10,054 nt of DNA. Source: an uncultured Clostridia bacterium (GTDB taxonomy: Bacteria > Bacillota > Clostridia > Christensenellales > Aristaeellaceae). The stretch's first letter is position 1. Every line of letters begins with the position of its first letter. Positions 1 through 5,520 of this stretch are shown here, in pieces. The stretch lies in the NCBI GenBank assembly GCA_934647145.1, contig CAKUFB010000078.1, positions 1 through 10,054 of the forward strand, in the 5' to 3' direction. The notes beneath the pieces were generated by a model. That model searched no databases. It was given only the letters and a program-made list of their open reading frames with translations, and was not told the DNA's origin. The translations under genes were made by a program, and so were the position numbers.

Positions 1-674
1 TCCACGTTGATAAAAATCAGGGGAAACCACAGGTCGTTCCAGATCGGCACCAGGTTATAAATGGCCACGGTGGCCAGCGCCGGGCGAATCAGCGGAAGGA
101 CGATTTTGCGATAGATCATAAACCTTCCTGCGCCGTCCATGAAGCCCGCTTCATACAGCTCGCCCGGCAGCCCCCGGATAAACTCGGTCAGGATGAACAC
201 AGCGACGGGCAGACCCATGGCGATATAAACCGGGAACAGGCTCCACAGCGTGTTTAAAAGCCCCAGCGTTTTCATGATCTCCAGCAGCCGGATGGTGGCG
301 ATTTTGATGGGCAGCATCATGCCCACAATGATGAAAAAGTACACGCCCCTGGACGTGCGGGTACGCCAGTGCGCCAACGCGTAGGCGCAGAGAGAACCCA
401 GCAGCAGAATCACCGCCAGTGAAACGACCACGACGATAAATGAATTCCTGAAATAGCTGAAGAAATTATTGTCCGATATGATATAACGATAATTGTCCAG
501 CGTCCACTCTCTGGGCAGGCCAAATGGATTGGTGTAGATCTCCTTCTTGGGCTTGAGCGTGTTGATCAGCAACAGCCACACGGGAGCCATGGCGATGAGC
601 GACCATATGATCATGATGATGTGATACGGAATATGCAGATTCATGATGCGCATGGAGCGCGTTCTTTTCTTCAT
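1..674 (-). CDS. Carbohydrate ABC transporter permease, MalG type (partial, C-terminus off the left edge)
   Basis: Second inner-membrane permease subunit of a sugar ABC importer. It would pair with the MalF-type protein just upstream to form the channel and bind the ATPase. 224 codons are visible; the family is usually about 270-300 residues, so roughly the last 50 are missing. The frame was read from the minus strand: it begins MKKRTRSMRIM, has a first membrane helix (about residues 19-38), then a periplasmic-side segment with the family motif TLDNYR. The permease EAA loop is complete at E175-A-G, G181, I191, L193-P194 (canonical EAA-x3-G-x9-I-x-L-P, with the second A as G). The start ATG at 672-674 follows an AAAGGAG site that overlaps the stop codon of the upstream permease, so the two are translationally coupled. 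Family assignment is firm; the substrate cannot be told. Confidence 0.93.
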   Translation of the reverse strand, partial: MKKRTRSMRIMNLHIPYHIIMIIWSLIAMAPVWLLLINTLKPKKEIYTNPFGLPREWTLDNYRYIISDNNFFSYFRNSFIVVVVSLAVILLLGSLCAYALAHWRTRTSRGVYFFIIVGMMLPIKIATIRLLEIMKTLGLLNTLWSLFPVYIAMGLPVAVFILTEFIRGLPGELYEAGFMDGAGRFMIYRKIVLPLIRPALATVAIYNLVPIWNDLWFPLIFINV

Positions 675-680
675 TCCGGC

Positions 681-1619
681 TCACTCCTTTCCCTGCGTGC
701 AGCGAAGGGTGGGAAGCACGCCGCACAGAAGGATCAAAAACACGGTGGTGGAAATGGCCGCGCCTACGCCCGGCTCCGGAATGCCGACGGGATGCTGCCC
801 GGCGACGCCGTAGCGGTAGAAGAGCGTGCCAATGATGTCTGTGGCGTAATTGGGCGCGCCGTCCGGCGTTTCCATGGAGAACACCACGTCAAAGGCGTTG
901 AAGTTGGATACGAACGTCATGATGGCGATCATGCCGATGACCGGCACGATCAGCGGGATCTTGATTTTGATGAACTGCTGCCAGGGGGATGCGCCTTCAA
1001 TAGACGCGGCCTCGATCAGGTCGTCCGAAATGCCCTGAAAGGCAGCGACGAACATCATCGTCGGAATACCCACCCATTGCCAGACGGAAACCAGCGATAC
1101 GCAGGACAGCGCCGTTTTAGGGTCGCCCAGCCAGGAACGAACCAGGAAGCCGAGCCCTGCCTTTTTCAGCGTCGCGCCCGCCCAAATGGGATTGAGAATC
1201 AGCTTGAACAGGTAGCCCGTCACCAGCACGGCGATGGTGCAGGGAATGAAGATCAGGGTCTGGTACAGCTGCCGGCCGCGCATGGTGCGATTGGTCAGGA
1301 TGGCGGCGAACAGTATGCCCAGCGAGTTTTGCAAAATCATGTGATAGGCAAAGAAAATCCAGTTGTTGCCAAAGGCGTTCCAGAACCGGGTCGAAACGAC
1401 GGAATCGGTGAACAGGCGCACGTAGTTGGCGAAGCCCACAAATTCCCGCGCGCCCGTTGTTCCCGAATAAAAGGACAGACGAATGGAGTCGATCATCGGG
1501 TACGCCATGAACACAACGTAAAACAGCATCGCGGGCAGAATATACAAAACCCAGTACGCGCCGCCCGGCTTGATGCTGCCGCCGCCATGAAACGCCCCGC
1601 ATCTCTTTCTTGTCCGCAT
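681..1619 (-). CDS. Carbohydrate ABC transporter permease, MalF type
   Basis: First inner-membrane permease subunit of the sugar importer, 312 residues, close to the usual family length of 290-310. A membrane helix near residues 20-40 is followed by the extracytoplasmic segment with the typical FVGFANYVRLF stretch, then about five more helices. The EAA loop that docks on the ATPase is clear, starting at E203-A-A, with G six residues later and an I-K-I-P ending in place of I-x-L-P. I chose the ATG at 1617-1619 because GGAGGA lies 7-8 bases upstream; an ATG at 1718 in the same frame would overlap the end of the preceding gene, cross its hairpin and lack a binding site. The last residues (QGKE) are encoded by the ribosome binding site of the next gene, and the C-terminus lacks the basic tail many homologues have. 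The gene stops 6 bases before the next start. Confidence 0.93.
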   Translation of the reverse strand: MRTRKRCGAFHGGGSIKPGGAYWVLYILPAMLFYVVFMAYPMIDSIRLSFYSGTTGAREFVGFANYVRLFTDSVVSTRFWNAFGNNWIFFAYHMILQNSLGILFAAILTNRTMRGRQLYQTLIFIPCTIAVLVTGYLFKLILNPIWAGATLKKAGLGFLVRSWLGDPKTALSCVSLVSVWQWVGIPTMMFVAAFQGISDDLIEAASIEGASPWQQFIKIKIPLIVPVIGMIAIMTFVSNFNAFDVVFSMETPDGAPNYATDIIGTLFYRYGVAGQHPVGIPEPGVGAAISTTVFLILLCGVLPTLRCTQGKE

Positions 1620-1638
1620 AGGGAGTTCCTCCTTATTT

Positions 1639-1672
1639 GAAAAGAACAGGGCGGCTGTGCTGGGCCGCCCTG
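1639..1672 (-). terminator. Hairpin with T-rich tail between binding-protein and permease genes (likely partial terminator)
   Basis: On the minus strand a perfect 9-bp stem, CAGGGCGGC / GCCGCCCTG (1664-1672 and 1647-1655), closes an 8-base loop and is followed directly by TTCTTTTC (1639-1646). It sits in the 70-base gap between the binding-protein stop and the permease start. This is the layout of an intrinsic terminator or RNA-stabilising hairpin. In binding-protein ABC operons such elements commonly let the binding protein be made in excess over the permeases. The T tract is interrupted by C, so read-through is expected. Its function is inferred; the structure is directly visible. Confidence 0.7.
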
Positions 1673-1689
1673 CCGTTCGCTGTGTCTGT

Positions 1690-2919
1690 TTACTTGTTCC
1701 AGATCGCGGCGATCGCATCGGCGGCCGCCTGAGGCGTGGTTTCGCCGCGGCAGATCAGGTTCAGCTGCTCGACCATCGGCGTGTACAGATCCATCATCCG
1801 GGCCCAGATGAACCGGGCGTCCAGATTCTTGCCCTCGTTCAGCGCCAGCATGGCGGCGATGGTGTCATCCGGCAAGGTGATGGGGGTGCTGATCAGCGGG
1901 AATGTGCCGCCGGGCCAGTAGTTTGCAGCAACCTGAGCGCCTTCGGGAGAGGCCAGCCACTGCAGGAACGCCTTGACCTCTTCGGGATACTTGGTGGCGG
2001 AGTTGCCGGCGATGCCCGCATCGGGATGCAGGCACATGCCGGGTTCGTTGCCCTCGGGCGGCGGGAACGCCATGAAGCCCAGATCGATGTCGTAGTTATC
2101 TTTATTGCTCAGCTCACCGCAGCTCCAGGAGCCGTCGATCAGCATGGCCGCCTGACCCAGACCGAAGTAGGTGTTGGCGTTGTCGTTGTCGATGGATTCA
2201 AAGCCGTCCGGGAAGAAGGGCGCGAGCTTGGCAAAGTCGGTGTAAATGCGAACCCAGGTCTCGTCGTTCATCTTCTTTTCGCCGGTTTCATAGGCGGCGC
2301 GCTCCTCGAAGGGGATGTAGTTAGGCACCATGCCCAGCAGGACGCATTCCAGAATGTCCCAGTTGGCGGCAATGCCGTTGGCCAGCGGAGTCACGCCGTT
2401 GTCCTTGAGCTTCTGGCACAGGGCGATGAACTCATCCCAGGTCTTGGGCAGCTCGGTGATGCCGTTCTCGGCGAAAATCGTCTTATTGTAATAGATGGGC
2501 TGAGAAACGGCGACAGTAGGCACGGCGAAGACGCTGCCGTCCGCGGCGGTGAAGGGCTCGCGGCTTGCGTCGGTGAAATTCTCCATCACGCCGGGGATGT
2601 CGTTGCAGGCCATGTTGAAGCCGGCGTTGTACAGCTCCTCGCCCGTGGCGTAGGAACGGCTGAGGAACAGGTCGGGGCCGGTTCCGTTGTCCAGCTGCAG
2701 GCGCAGGGTCGCGTTGTATTGGGAGGAGACAGTCGGTTCATAGCGGATGGTGACGCCGCTGACTTCTTTGTAGAGTCTCAGCAGTTCTTCCATCTGAGCT
2801 GCGTCCGTGTTGCGCCAGGAGCCCATGACCAGCTCCACGCCTTCCGCCATGGAAACGGCGGGCAGCAGCGTGAGCGAGGCAAGCAGGGCGACGAGCAGAA
2901 TCGCGAGCAGTTTCTTCAT
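1690..2919 (-). CDS. ABC transporter extracellular solute-binding protein, family 1 (sugar)
   Basis: Captures a sugar or oligosaccharide outside the cell and delivers it to the two permeases encoded downstream. 409 residues, normal for the family. A signal peptide covers about residues 1-25 (MKK, a long Leu/Ala core, then a VSMA site before EG). Unlike most Gram-positive sugar-binding proteins it has no lipobox cysteine, so signal peptidase I cleavage is predicted. Family marks include the YYNKTIF...ELPKTWDEF segment, the AAMLIDGSW segment, and the C-terminal EEVKAFLQWLASPEGA helix typical of SBP_bac_1. I chose the ATG at 2917-2919 because AAAAAAGGAGG lies just upstream; an in-frame ATG at 2958 has no such site. 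First gene of the operon, with its own promoter at 3097-3126 and a hairpin just after its stop. The ligand is not identifiable from sequence alone. Confidence 0.94.
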   Translation of the reverse strand: MKKLLAILLVALLASLTLLPAVSMAEGVELVMGSWRNTDAAQMEELLRLYKEVSGVTIRYEPTVSSQYNATLRLQLDNGTGPDLFLSRSYATGEELYNAGFNMACNDIPGVMENFTDASREPFTAADGSVFAVPTVAVSQPIYYNKTIFAENGITELPKTWDEFIALCQKLKDNGVTPLANGIAANWDILECVLLGMVPNYIPFEERAAYETGEKKMNDETWVRIYTDFAKLAPFFPDGFESIDNDNANTYFGLGQAAMLIDGSWSCGELSNKDNYDIDLGFMAFPPPEGNEPGMCLHPDAGIAGNSATKYPEEVKAFLQWLASPEGAQVAANYWPGGTFPLISTPITLPDDTIAAMLALNEGKNLDARFIWARMMDLYTPMVEQLNLICRGETTPQAAADAIAAIWNK

Positions 2920-3096
2920 GTGGGTTTCCTCCTTTTTTGTTGTTGATATGCTACGCATGACGCGTGATATCCTTGCGCTTCGCCCTCCGGCGCTTCATAC
3001 ACTCCGGCGGCGCACATTTTCCAGGTTTCGCAGGCGTACGCCCTGTCGTCAGTTTGTTTATTGTTAATTCCGTGTGTCATGTTTTTTCCCGGAATC

Positions 3097-3126
3097 AATA
3101 TAGCATGAGAGTCTTCCCTTTGTCAA
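3097..3126 (-). promoter_or_regulatory. Sigma-A type promoter of the sugar ABC operon
   Basis: On the minus strand TTGACA (3121-3126, perfect -35 box), an 18-bp spacer, then TATATT (3097-3102, five of six to TATAAT). Transcription would begin near 3090, giving a leader of about 170 bases before the binding-protein start. Inverted repeats lie close to the start point: ATTCCG (3067-3072) with CGGAAT (3090-3095), and the perfect 10-bp palindrome GGCGTACGCC (3033-3042). These are possible operators or leader structures, but I cannot assign them to a regulator family. No clear CcpA-type site was found. Confidence 0.7.
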
Positions 3127-3183
3127 TAGCTGTTTTGTTAAAATTTACAATATTTAGCGCACATCGGAAGGCAAAACATAACG

Positions 3184-3196
3184 TGTTAATATAACA
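3184..3196. promoter_or_regulatory. Palindrome TGTTA-ATA-TAACA, candidate protein-binding site
   Basis: A perfect inverted repeat with 5-bp arms and a 3-bp centre in the AT-rich stretch about 60 bp upstream of the -35 box of the sugar ABC promoter. It could be an activator site for that operon. The same bases form the TAA stop of the minus-strand open frame described at 3186-3521. Short AT-rich palindromes arise by chance, so confidence is low. Confidence 0.25.
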
Positions 3197-3316
3197 ATGT
3201 TAAAATTCGAGGCGCCATATAAGGCGCATCGAAACAATCTGTGCGGGAGGATTGTGATGATCGCGTCGTCGAACGCCTTCCTCTTTTTATCGCGCGAAGC
3301 AATCGCCGATTATTCA

Positions 3317-3362
3317 GGAAAATATTTACAGGGCTTTCCGGCATTTTTACGCCTGAAAGCCC
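3317..3362 (-). terminator. Possible terminator downstream of the sigma-like gene
   Basis: GGGCTTTC (3331-3338) and GAAAGCCC (3355-3362) form a perfect 8-bp stem, extended after one mismatch by GGC/GCC (3340-3342 and 3351-3353) around an 8-base loop. On the minus strand the stem is followed by TGTAAATATTTTCC, a broken T-rich tract. It lies about 150 bases past the stop of the sigma-like gene and upstream of the ABC promoter, where a terminator would be expected. The T tract is poor, so this is tentative. On the plus strand no T tract follows. Confidence 0.4.
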
Positions 3363-3452
3363 TGGCTTGGTGTCGCTGAACCCGCGGTTTCCATGCCTGA
3401 AATCGGCGAAAGACCGCTCCTGCGAATATCTCTCATTGAACCGCCGCTGATT

Positions 3453-3515
3453 CAGACTTCGGTCGGTTTTTAACAGACTCCGGTCTGTTTTGCACAGACT
3501 TCGGTCGGTTTTACA
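3453..3515. repeat. Three tandem 21-bp repeats, each a small hairpin followed by a T run on the plus strand
   Basis: Copies start at 3453, 3474 and 3495 with an exact 21-bp period. The shared core is CAGACTYCGGTCKGTTTT. Copies 1 and 3 contain GAC-TTCG-GTC, a stem closed by the very stable C(UUCG)G tetraloop in RNA. Copy 2 carries changes that give a perfect 5-bp stem CAGAC-TCCG-GTCTG. Each is followed on the plus strand by four or five T, like a miniature terminator. The third copy overlaps the TAA stop of the sigma-like gene (3511-3513), which therefore lies inside the repeat. Flanking 21-bp blocks on both sides do not match, so the array is exactly three units. Confidence 0.85.
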
Positions 3516-4239
3516 TCTCCATCAGCACCGCGGCCACCCACACGGCGACCACCAGCACCGCGATCAGCAGCGTCAGAAGCGCGCCGCGAATCGCCCGGCC
3601 CGCCCAGTGGCGCGAGACGTGAATGCCCGCAATGTCTTCTCCCAGCGCGTGCAGAATCTGCGTCACGTCCACCTGCTCGGCGCCGGTTTTGCTCATCGCG
3701 CGGCGGATTTCCCTGGTTAGCTCCTGCTCGAAGGCGGCTGTGTGCTCCTTTTGCAGGCCCTGCGCGCGGATCAGCTGCCGCCGGGTCTTTCCCAGCGCGC
3801 ACTTAACCTCCTCCGGGTCGGTTTCGAGCAGCTGCGCAATGGCGTGCGCGGAGAGCTGAGCGCCGTATTTCAGGATCAGCAGCCGCTGCGTCTGCGCGGG
3901 AAGCTGGGTCAGGCTGTCGAGAAGCGGCGTGCTTTCCGGGCGTCCCTGCGCGTCCTTCGAAATCGTCAGGCCGACAAAGTCCTCCTCGGGCGCGTGCTTT
4001 TCATCCTGCCGCATGCTCAGGGCGCGGTTTTTCATCTCGCGCAGTATGCCGCTTCGCAGCGAGGCGCGCGCCGAGAGCACGTCGTTCATGGCAAAGTAAT
4101 CGCTCAGCGCCGTACACAGCAGCACCTCCGCGTTTTCCCGGCTGCCGGTCATCGCGTGGGCGGCGCAGTACAGGCCGCCAATCTGAGGCAGCACGCGCCG
4201 CGTGTACTCCTCCGCGGCCGTGGTTTCGTTGTGTCTCAT
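3511..4239 (-). CDS. Sigma-70-like protein with degenerate region 2, intact region 4 and C-terminal membrane helix
   Basis: Probable membrane-anchored transcription factor related to ECF sigma factors, 242 residues. Region 2 can be traced at residues 22-50 (LYCAAHAMTGSRENAEVLL), matching the family pattern of a Tyr/Ala helix, TGSR turn and D-A-E-x-L-x-Q-E helix. The core-binding signature is altered, however: where ECF factors have AEDLVQE this protein has AEVLLCT. Region 4 is good at residues 108-158: LPAQTQRLLILKYG, then a helix-turn-helix with LSAHAIAQLLETDPEEVK and an Arg-rich recognition end. A charged linker (160-212) leads to one hydrophobic helix (about 216-240) and the stop MEM. The start ATG 4237-4239 follows AGGAGG by 8 bases. 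It is divergent from the antiporter operon. Whether it still binds RNA polymerase, or acts as a membrane-tethered regulator, is open. Confidence 0.75.
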   Translation of the reverse strand: MRHNETTAAEEYTRRVLPQIGGLYCAAHAMTGSRENAEVLLCTALSDYFAMNDVLSARASLRSGILREMKNRALSMRQDEKHAPEEDFVGLTISKDAQGRPESTPLLDSLTQLPAQTQRLLILKYGAQLSAHAIAQLLETDPEEVKCALGKTRRQLIRAQGLQKEHTAAFEQELTREIRRAMSKTGAEQVDVTQILHALGEDIAGIHVSRHWAGRAIRGALLTLLIAVLVVAVWVAAVLMEM

Positions 4240-4259
4240 CGCATTCGCCTCCTGAATTC

Positions 4260-4268
4260 ATCATACCA
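4260..4268 (-). promoter_or_regulatory. Possible extended -10 promoter element for the sigma-like gene
   Basis: The minus strand reads TGG-TATGAT, an extended -10 (TGN) with five of six matches to TATAAT. No -35 match is found at the proper distance. Transcription from here would start near 4253, at the AGGAGG ribosome binding site itself, which is very short for a leader, so a promoter further upstream is also possible. Confidence 0.25.
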
Positions 4269-4321
4269 TATTGGACTCCTTTTCCCGTTAAGAAGATGCT
4301 AAATAACCGCTTTTCTCACGA

Positions 4322-4353
4322 AGGAAAAATGAACGCGCTTGACGATTTTTCCT
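4322..4353. promoter_or_regulatory. 9-bp inverted repeat straddling the -35 box of the antiporter promoter (candidate operator)
   Basis: AGGAAAAAT (4322-4330) and ATTTTTCCT (4345-4353) are perfect inverted copies separated by 14 bases. The right arm fills the first half of the promoter spacer and the -35 box lies between the arms. A dimeric regulator bound here would block or modulate RNA polymerase. The centre-to-centre distance is 23 bp, about two helical turns. The binding protein is unknown. Confidence 0.45.
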
Positions 4354-4367
4354 GACGAGAGTACAAT
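4339..4367 (+). promoter_or_regulatory. Sigma-A type promoter of the antiporter operon
   Basis: TTGACG (4339-4344), a 17-bp spacer and TACAAT (4362-4367) are each five of six to consensus with ideal spacing. Transcription would start near 4374, about 50 bases before the first gene's likely TTG start. This start point leaves only about 10 bases before the in-frame ATG at 4384, supporting the TTG as the true start. Confidence 0.75.
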
Positions 4368-4425
4368 GTGACGCGGTTGCGTCATGCCGCATGCGGCTTA
4401 TCAAATAGGAAAGGAGCTGCAGCTC

Positions 4426-4893
4426 TTGTTTTTTCTGCTGTTTGTGCTATGGGTGATACTGAACGGACAGATCACCTGGGAAATCGTGCTTTCCGGCCTG
4501 GTCCTGAGCGCGCTGATCGAGCTGTTCCTGATGAAGTTCATGAATTATTCCGTGAAGCGCGAGCTTCGGGCAATTCGCCTGCTCCCCCGCGTCCTGATCT
4601 ACTTTGCGCACCTGGTACGCGAAATTGTCAAGGCGAACTGGGCGGTCATGCGGCTGATTCTCTCGCCCGGTCTGGAGGTTGAGCCGCAGCTGCGCGCCTT
4701 CCGAACGCCGCTGACCTCGCCCACCGCCCGCGCGGCGCTGGCCGATTCGATTACCCTGACCCCGGGCACGATCACCGTGTCGCTCGAGGGCGACGAGTAC
4801 CTGATTCACAGCCTGGACAAAAGCCTGATGGACGGCATCGAGGACACGTCCTTCCAAAGAGAGCTGCTTGAAATGGAGGCGACCGACAAATGA
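4426..4893 (+). CDS. mnhE: Na+/H+ antiporter subunit E (MnhE/MrpE)
   Basis: Small membrane subunit of the Mrp-type cation/proton antiporter, needed for assembly or activity of the complex. With the TTG start at 4426 it has 155 residues, matching the family's usual 155-165. The N-terminus is two closely spaced hydrophobic helices. The C-terminal half is cytoplasmic and carries family signatures: VKANWAVMRLILSP, then DSITLTPGTITVSLEGDEYLIHSLD, the best-conserved MnhE motif. I prefer TTG because AAAGGAG (4410-4416) lies 9 bases before it and the hydrophobic helix begins right there; the alternative ATG at 4384 has no binding site and adds 14 unusual residues. The stop overlaps the next start as ATGA. 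First gene of the operon. Confidence 0.92.
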   Translation: MFFLLFVLWVILNGQITWEIVLSGLVLSALIELFLMKFMNYSVKRELRAIRLLPRVLIYFAHLVREIVKANWAVMRLILSPGLEVEPQLRAFRTPLTSPTARAALADSITLTPGTITVSLEGDEYLIHSLDKSLMDGIEDTSFQRELLEMEATDK

Positions 4894-5207
4894 CGCCTGA
4901 AAACGCGTATCAACTGCTCTACACGGCCGCGCTGGGCGTGCTGGGCGTGCTGTTGTTTTTGTCGCTGATTCGCTCGATCCTGGGCCCGCGCATCGCCGAC
5001 CGCATCGTGGCGGTCAACATGATCGGCACGATCACCATCTGCATCGTGTGCATACTGGCGCTGAAGCTGGCGGAAGGCTACCTGGCCGACGTGGCGCTGA
5101 TCTACGCCATGCTCAGCTTCCTGGCCGTCGTCGTGCTCAGCAAGATTTACCTGGGCGTTTACCTCGAGAAAAAGCACCGCGGCAGGGAGGCGAAGAAGGA
5201 TGCTTGA
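4890..5207 (+). CDS. mnhF: Na+/H+ antiporter subunit F (MnhF/MrpF)
   Basis: Small integral-membrane subunit of the Mrp-type antiporter, 105 residues with three predicted helices (about 10-28, 39-60 and 65-88). The family signature GPRIADRIVAVNMIGT links helices 1 and 2, and ADVALIYAMLSFLAVVVLSK matches the third helix region. The C-terminus is a short charged tail. A GGAGG lies 10 bases before the ATG within the end of mnhE, and the ATGA overlap indicates coupled translation. The end overlaps the start of mnhG by 8 bases. Confidence 0.94.
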   Translation: MTPENAYQLLYTAALGVLGVLLFLSLIRSILGPRIADRIVAVNMIGTITICIVCILALKLAEGYLADVALIYAMLSFLAVVVLSKIYLGVYLEKKHRGREAKKDA

Positions 5208-5520
5208 ATGGATTCGTTTCGGCGCGTCCGCCCTGTGTATCCTGGGCGGGCTGTGCGTGCTGTGCGTCGCGGTGTTCGGCGTGTACCGGTTTCAGTATGT
5301 CATGAACCGCATGCACGCCGCCGCCATGATCGACACGCTGGGCATCGCGCTGATCATGCTGGGGCTGATGCTCGCCAGCGGCCTGACGCTGCTGACGCTG
5401 AAGCTCTTTCTGGTCGTGGCGCTTCTGTGGGTCACCAGTCCGGTGTCCAGTCACCTGATCGCCCGTCTGGAGATTACCACGAGCGAGGAGCTCGACAGGC
5501 ACATGGAGGTGAAGCGGTAA
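5200..5520 (+). CDS. mnhG: Na+/H+ antiporter subunit G (MnhG/MrpG)
   Basis: Small membrane subunit of the Mrp-type antiporter, 106 residues with three hydrophobic helices. The family signature is MNRMHAAAMIDTLGIALIMLG (the typical R-x-H-A then T-L-G motif), followed by TLLTLKLFLVVALLWVTSPVS and SHLIARLE, matching the usual TxPVxxHxxAR ending. The ATG at 5200 overlaps the end of mnhF by 8 bases, with GGGAGG upstream. The stop TAA shares its last base with the next ATG (TAATG), another coupling junction. Confidence 0.94.
   Translation: MLEWIRFGASALCILGGLCVLCVAVFGVYRFQYVMNRMHAAAMIDTLGIALIMLGLMLASGLTLLTLKLFLVVALLWVTSPVSSHLIARLEITTSEELDRHMEVKR

Larger units (their letters stand above)
2920..3510. 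other. 591-bp region without a confident gene, containing promoter, inverted repeats, hairpins and tandem repeats
   Basis: From left to right it holds the ABC operon leader; the ABC promoter; an AT-rich stretch (about 3120-3210) with the palindrome TGTTA-ATA-TAACA (3184-3196); a stem-loop GCGCC-ATATAA-GGCGC (3212-3227); a second hairpin (3331-3362); and three 21-bp tandem repeats at the right end. Several short open frames cross it. One starts at ATG 3257 behind GGGAGG with good spacing, but encodes only 40 residues with no recognisable features. The most suggestive frame is on the minus strand (3186-3521, listed separately). Base composition is clearly more AT-rich than in the flanking genes in the middle part, as expected for regulatory DNA. 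Confidence 0.6.
3186..3521 (-). other. 111-codon open frame without a clear start; contains three KTDRSL heptapeptide repeats
   Basis: Read on the minus strand, this frame stays open from just after a TGA (3522-3524) to a TAA (3186-3188). It begins a few codons inside the end of the sigma-like gene, in the +1 frame relative to it. The first part encodes CKTDRSL, CKTDRSL and LKTDRSL in tandem, then an Arg-rich sequence (for example NQRRFNERYSQERSF). The first in-frame ATG is half way along, so translation as it stands would need a frameshift from the upstream gene, a rare start, or a lost start. The three base differences between the first two repeat copies all fall at third codon positions and are synonymous in this frame. 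It could be a gene remnant, a mobile or dispersed repeat with coding ancestry, or chance. I do not recognise a family. Confidence 0.25.

Noticed and set aside
621..1640. Long plus-strand open frame opposite the MalF-type permease
   Set aside because: Shadow of the minus-strand gene: no family features, and the minus frame has a clear EAA loop and membrane helices.
1657..2946. 429-codon plus-strand frame opposite the solute-binding protein
   Set aside because: Antisense shadow in GC-rich DNA; the minus frame has a signal peptide and family motifs.
2916..3098. 60-residue minus-strand frame filling the ABC leader, as a possible leader peptide
   Set aside because: No ribosome binding site before its ATG, which would lie at or upstream of the predicted transcription start, and it overlaps the real gene start.
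3167..3206. Possible plus-strand promoter (TATAAC at 3190-3195 or TAAAAT at 3201-3206) for a small RNA ending at the 21-bp repeats
   Set aside because: No -35 match at an acceptable distance for either box.
3241..3450. 69-codon plus-strand frame starting with GTG, and a 40-codon frame from ATG 3257
   Set aside because: The GTG has no binding site. The ATG has GGGAGG at good spacing, but the product is short and featureless, and no plus-strand promoter was found.
3453..3515. CRISPR array
   Set aside because: Units are contiguous 21-mers with no unique spacers and only three copies.
4240..4425. ECF-type promoter (AAC-type -35 with CGT-type -10) for autoregulation by the sigma-like gene
   Set aside because: No convincing pair with 16-17 bp spacing was seen on either strand; the clear promoter is sigma-A type.
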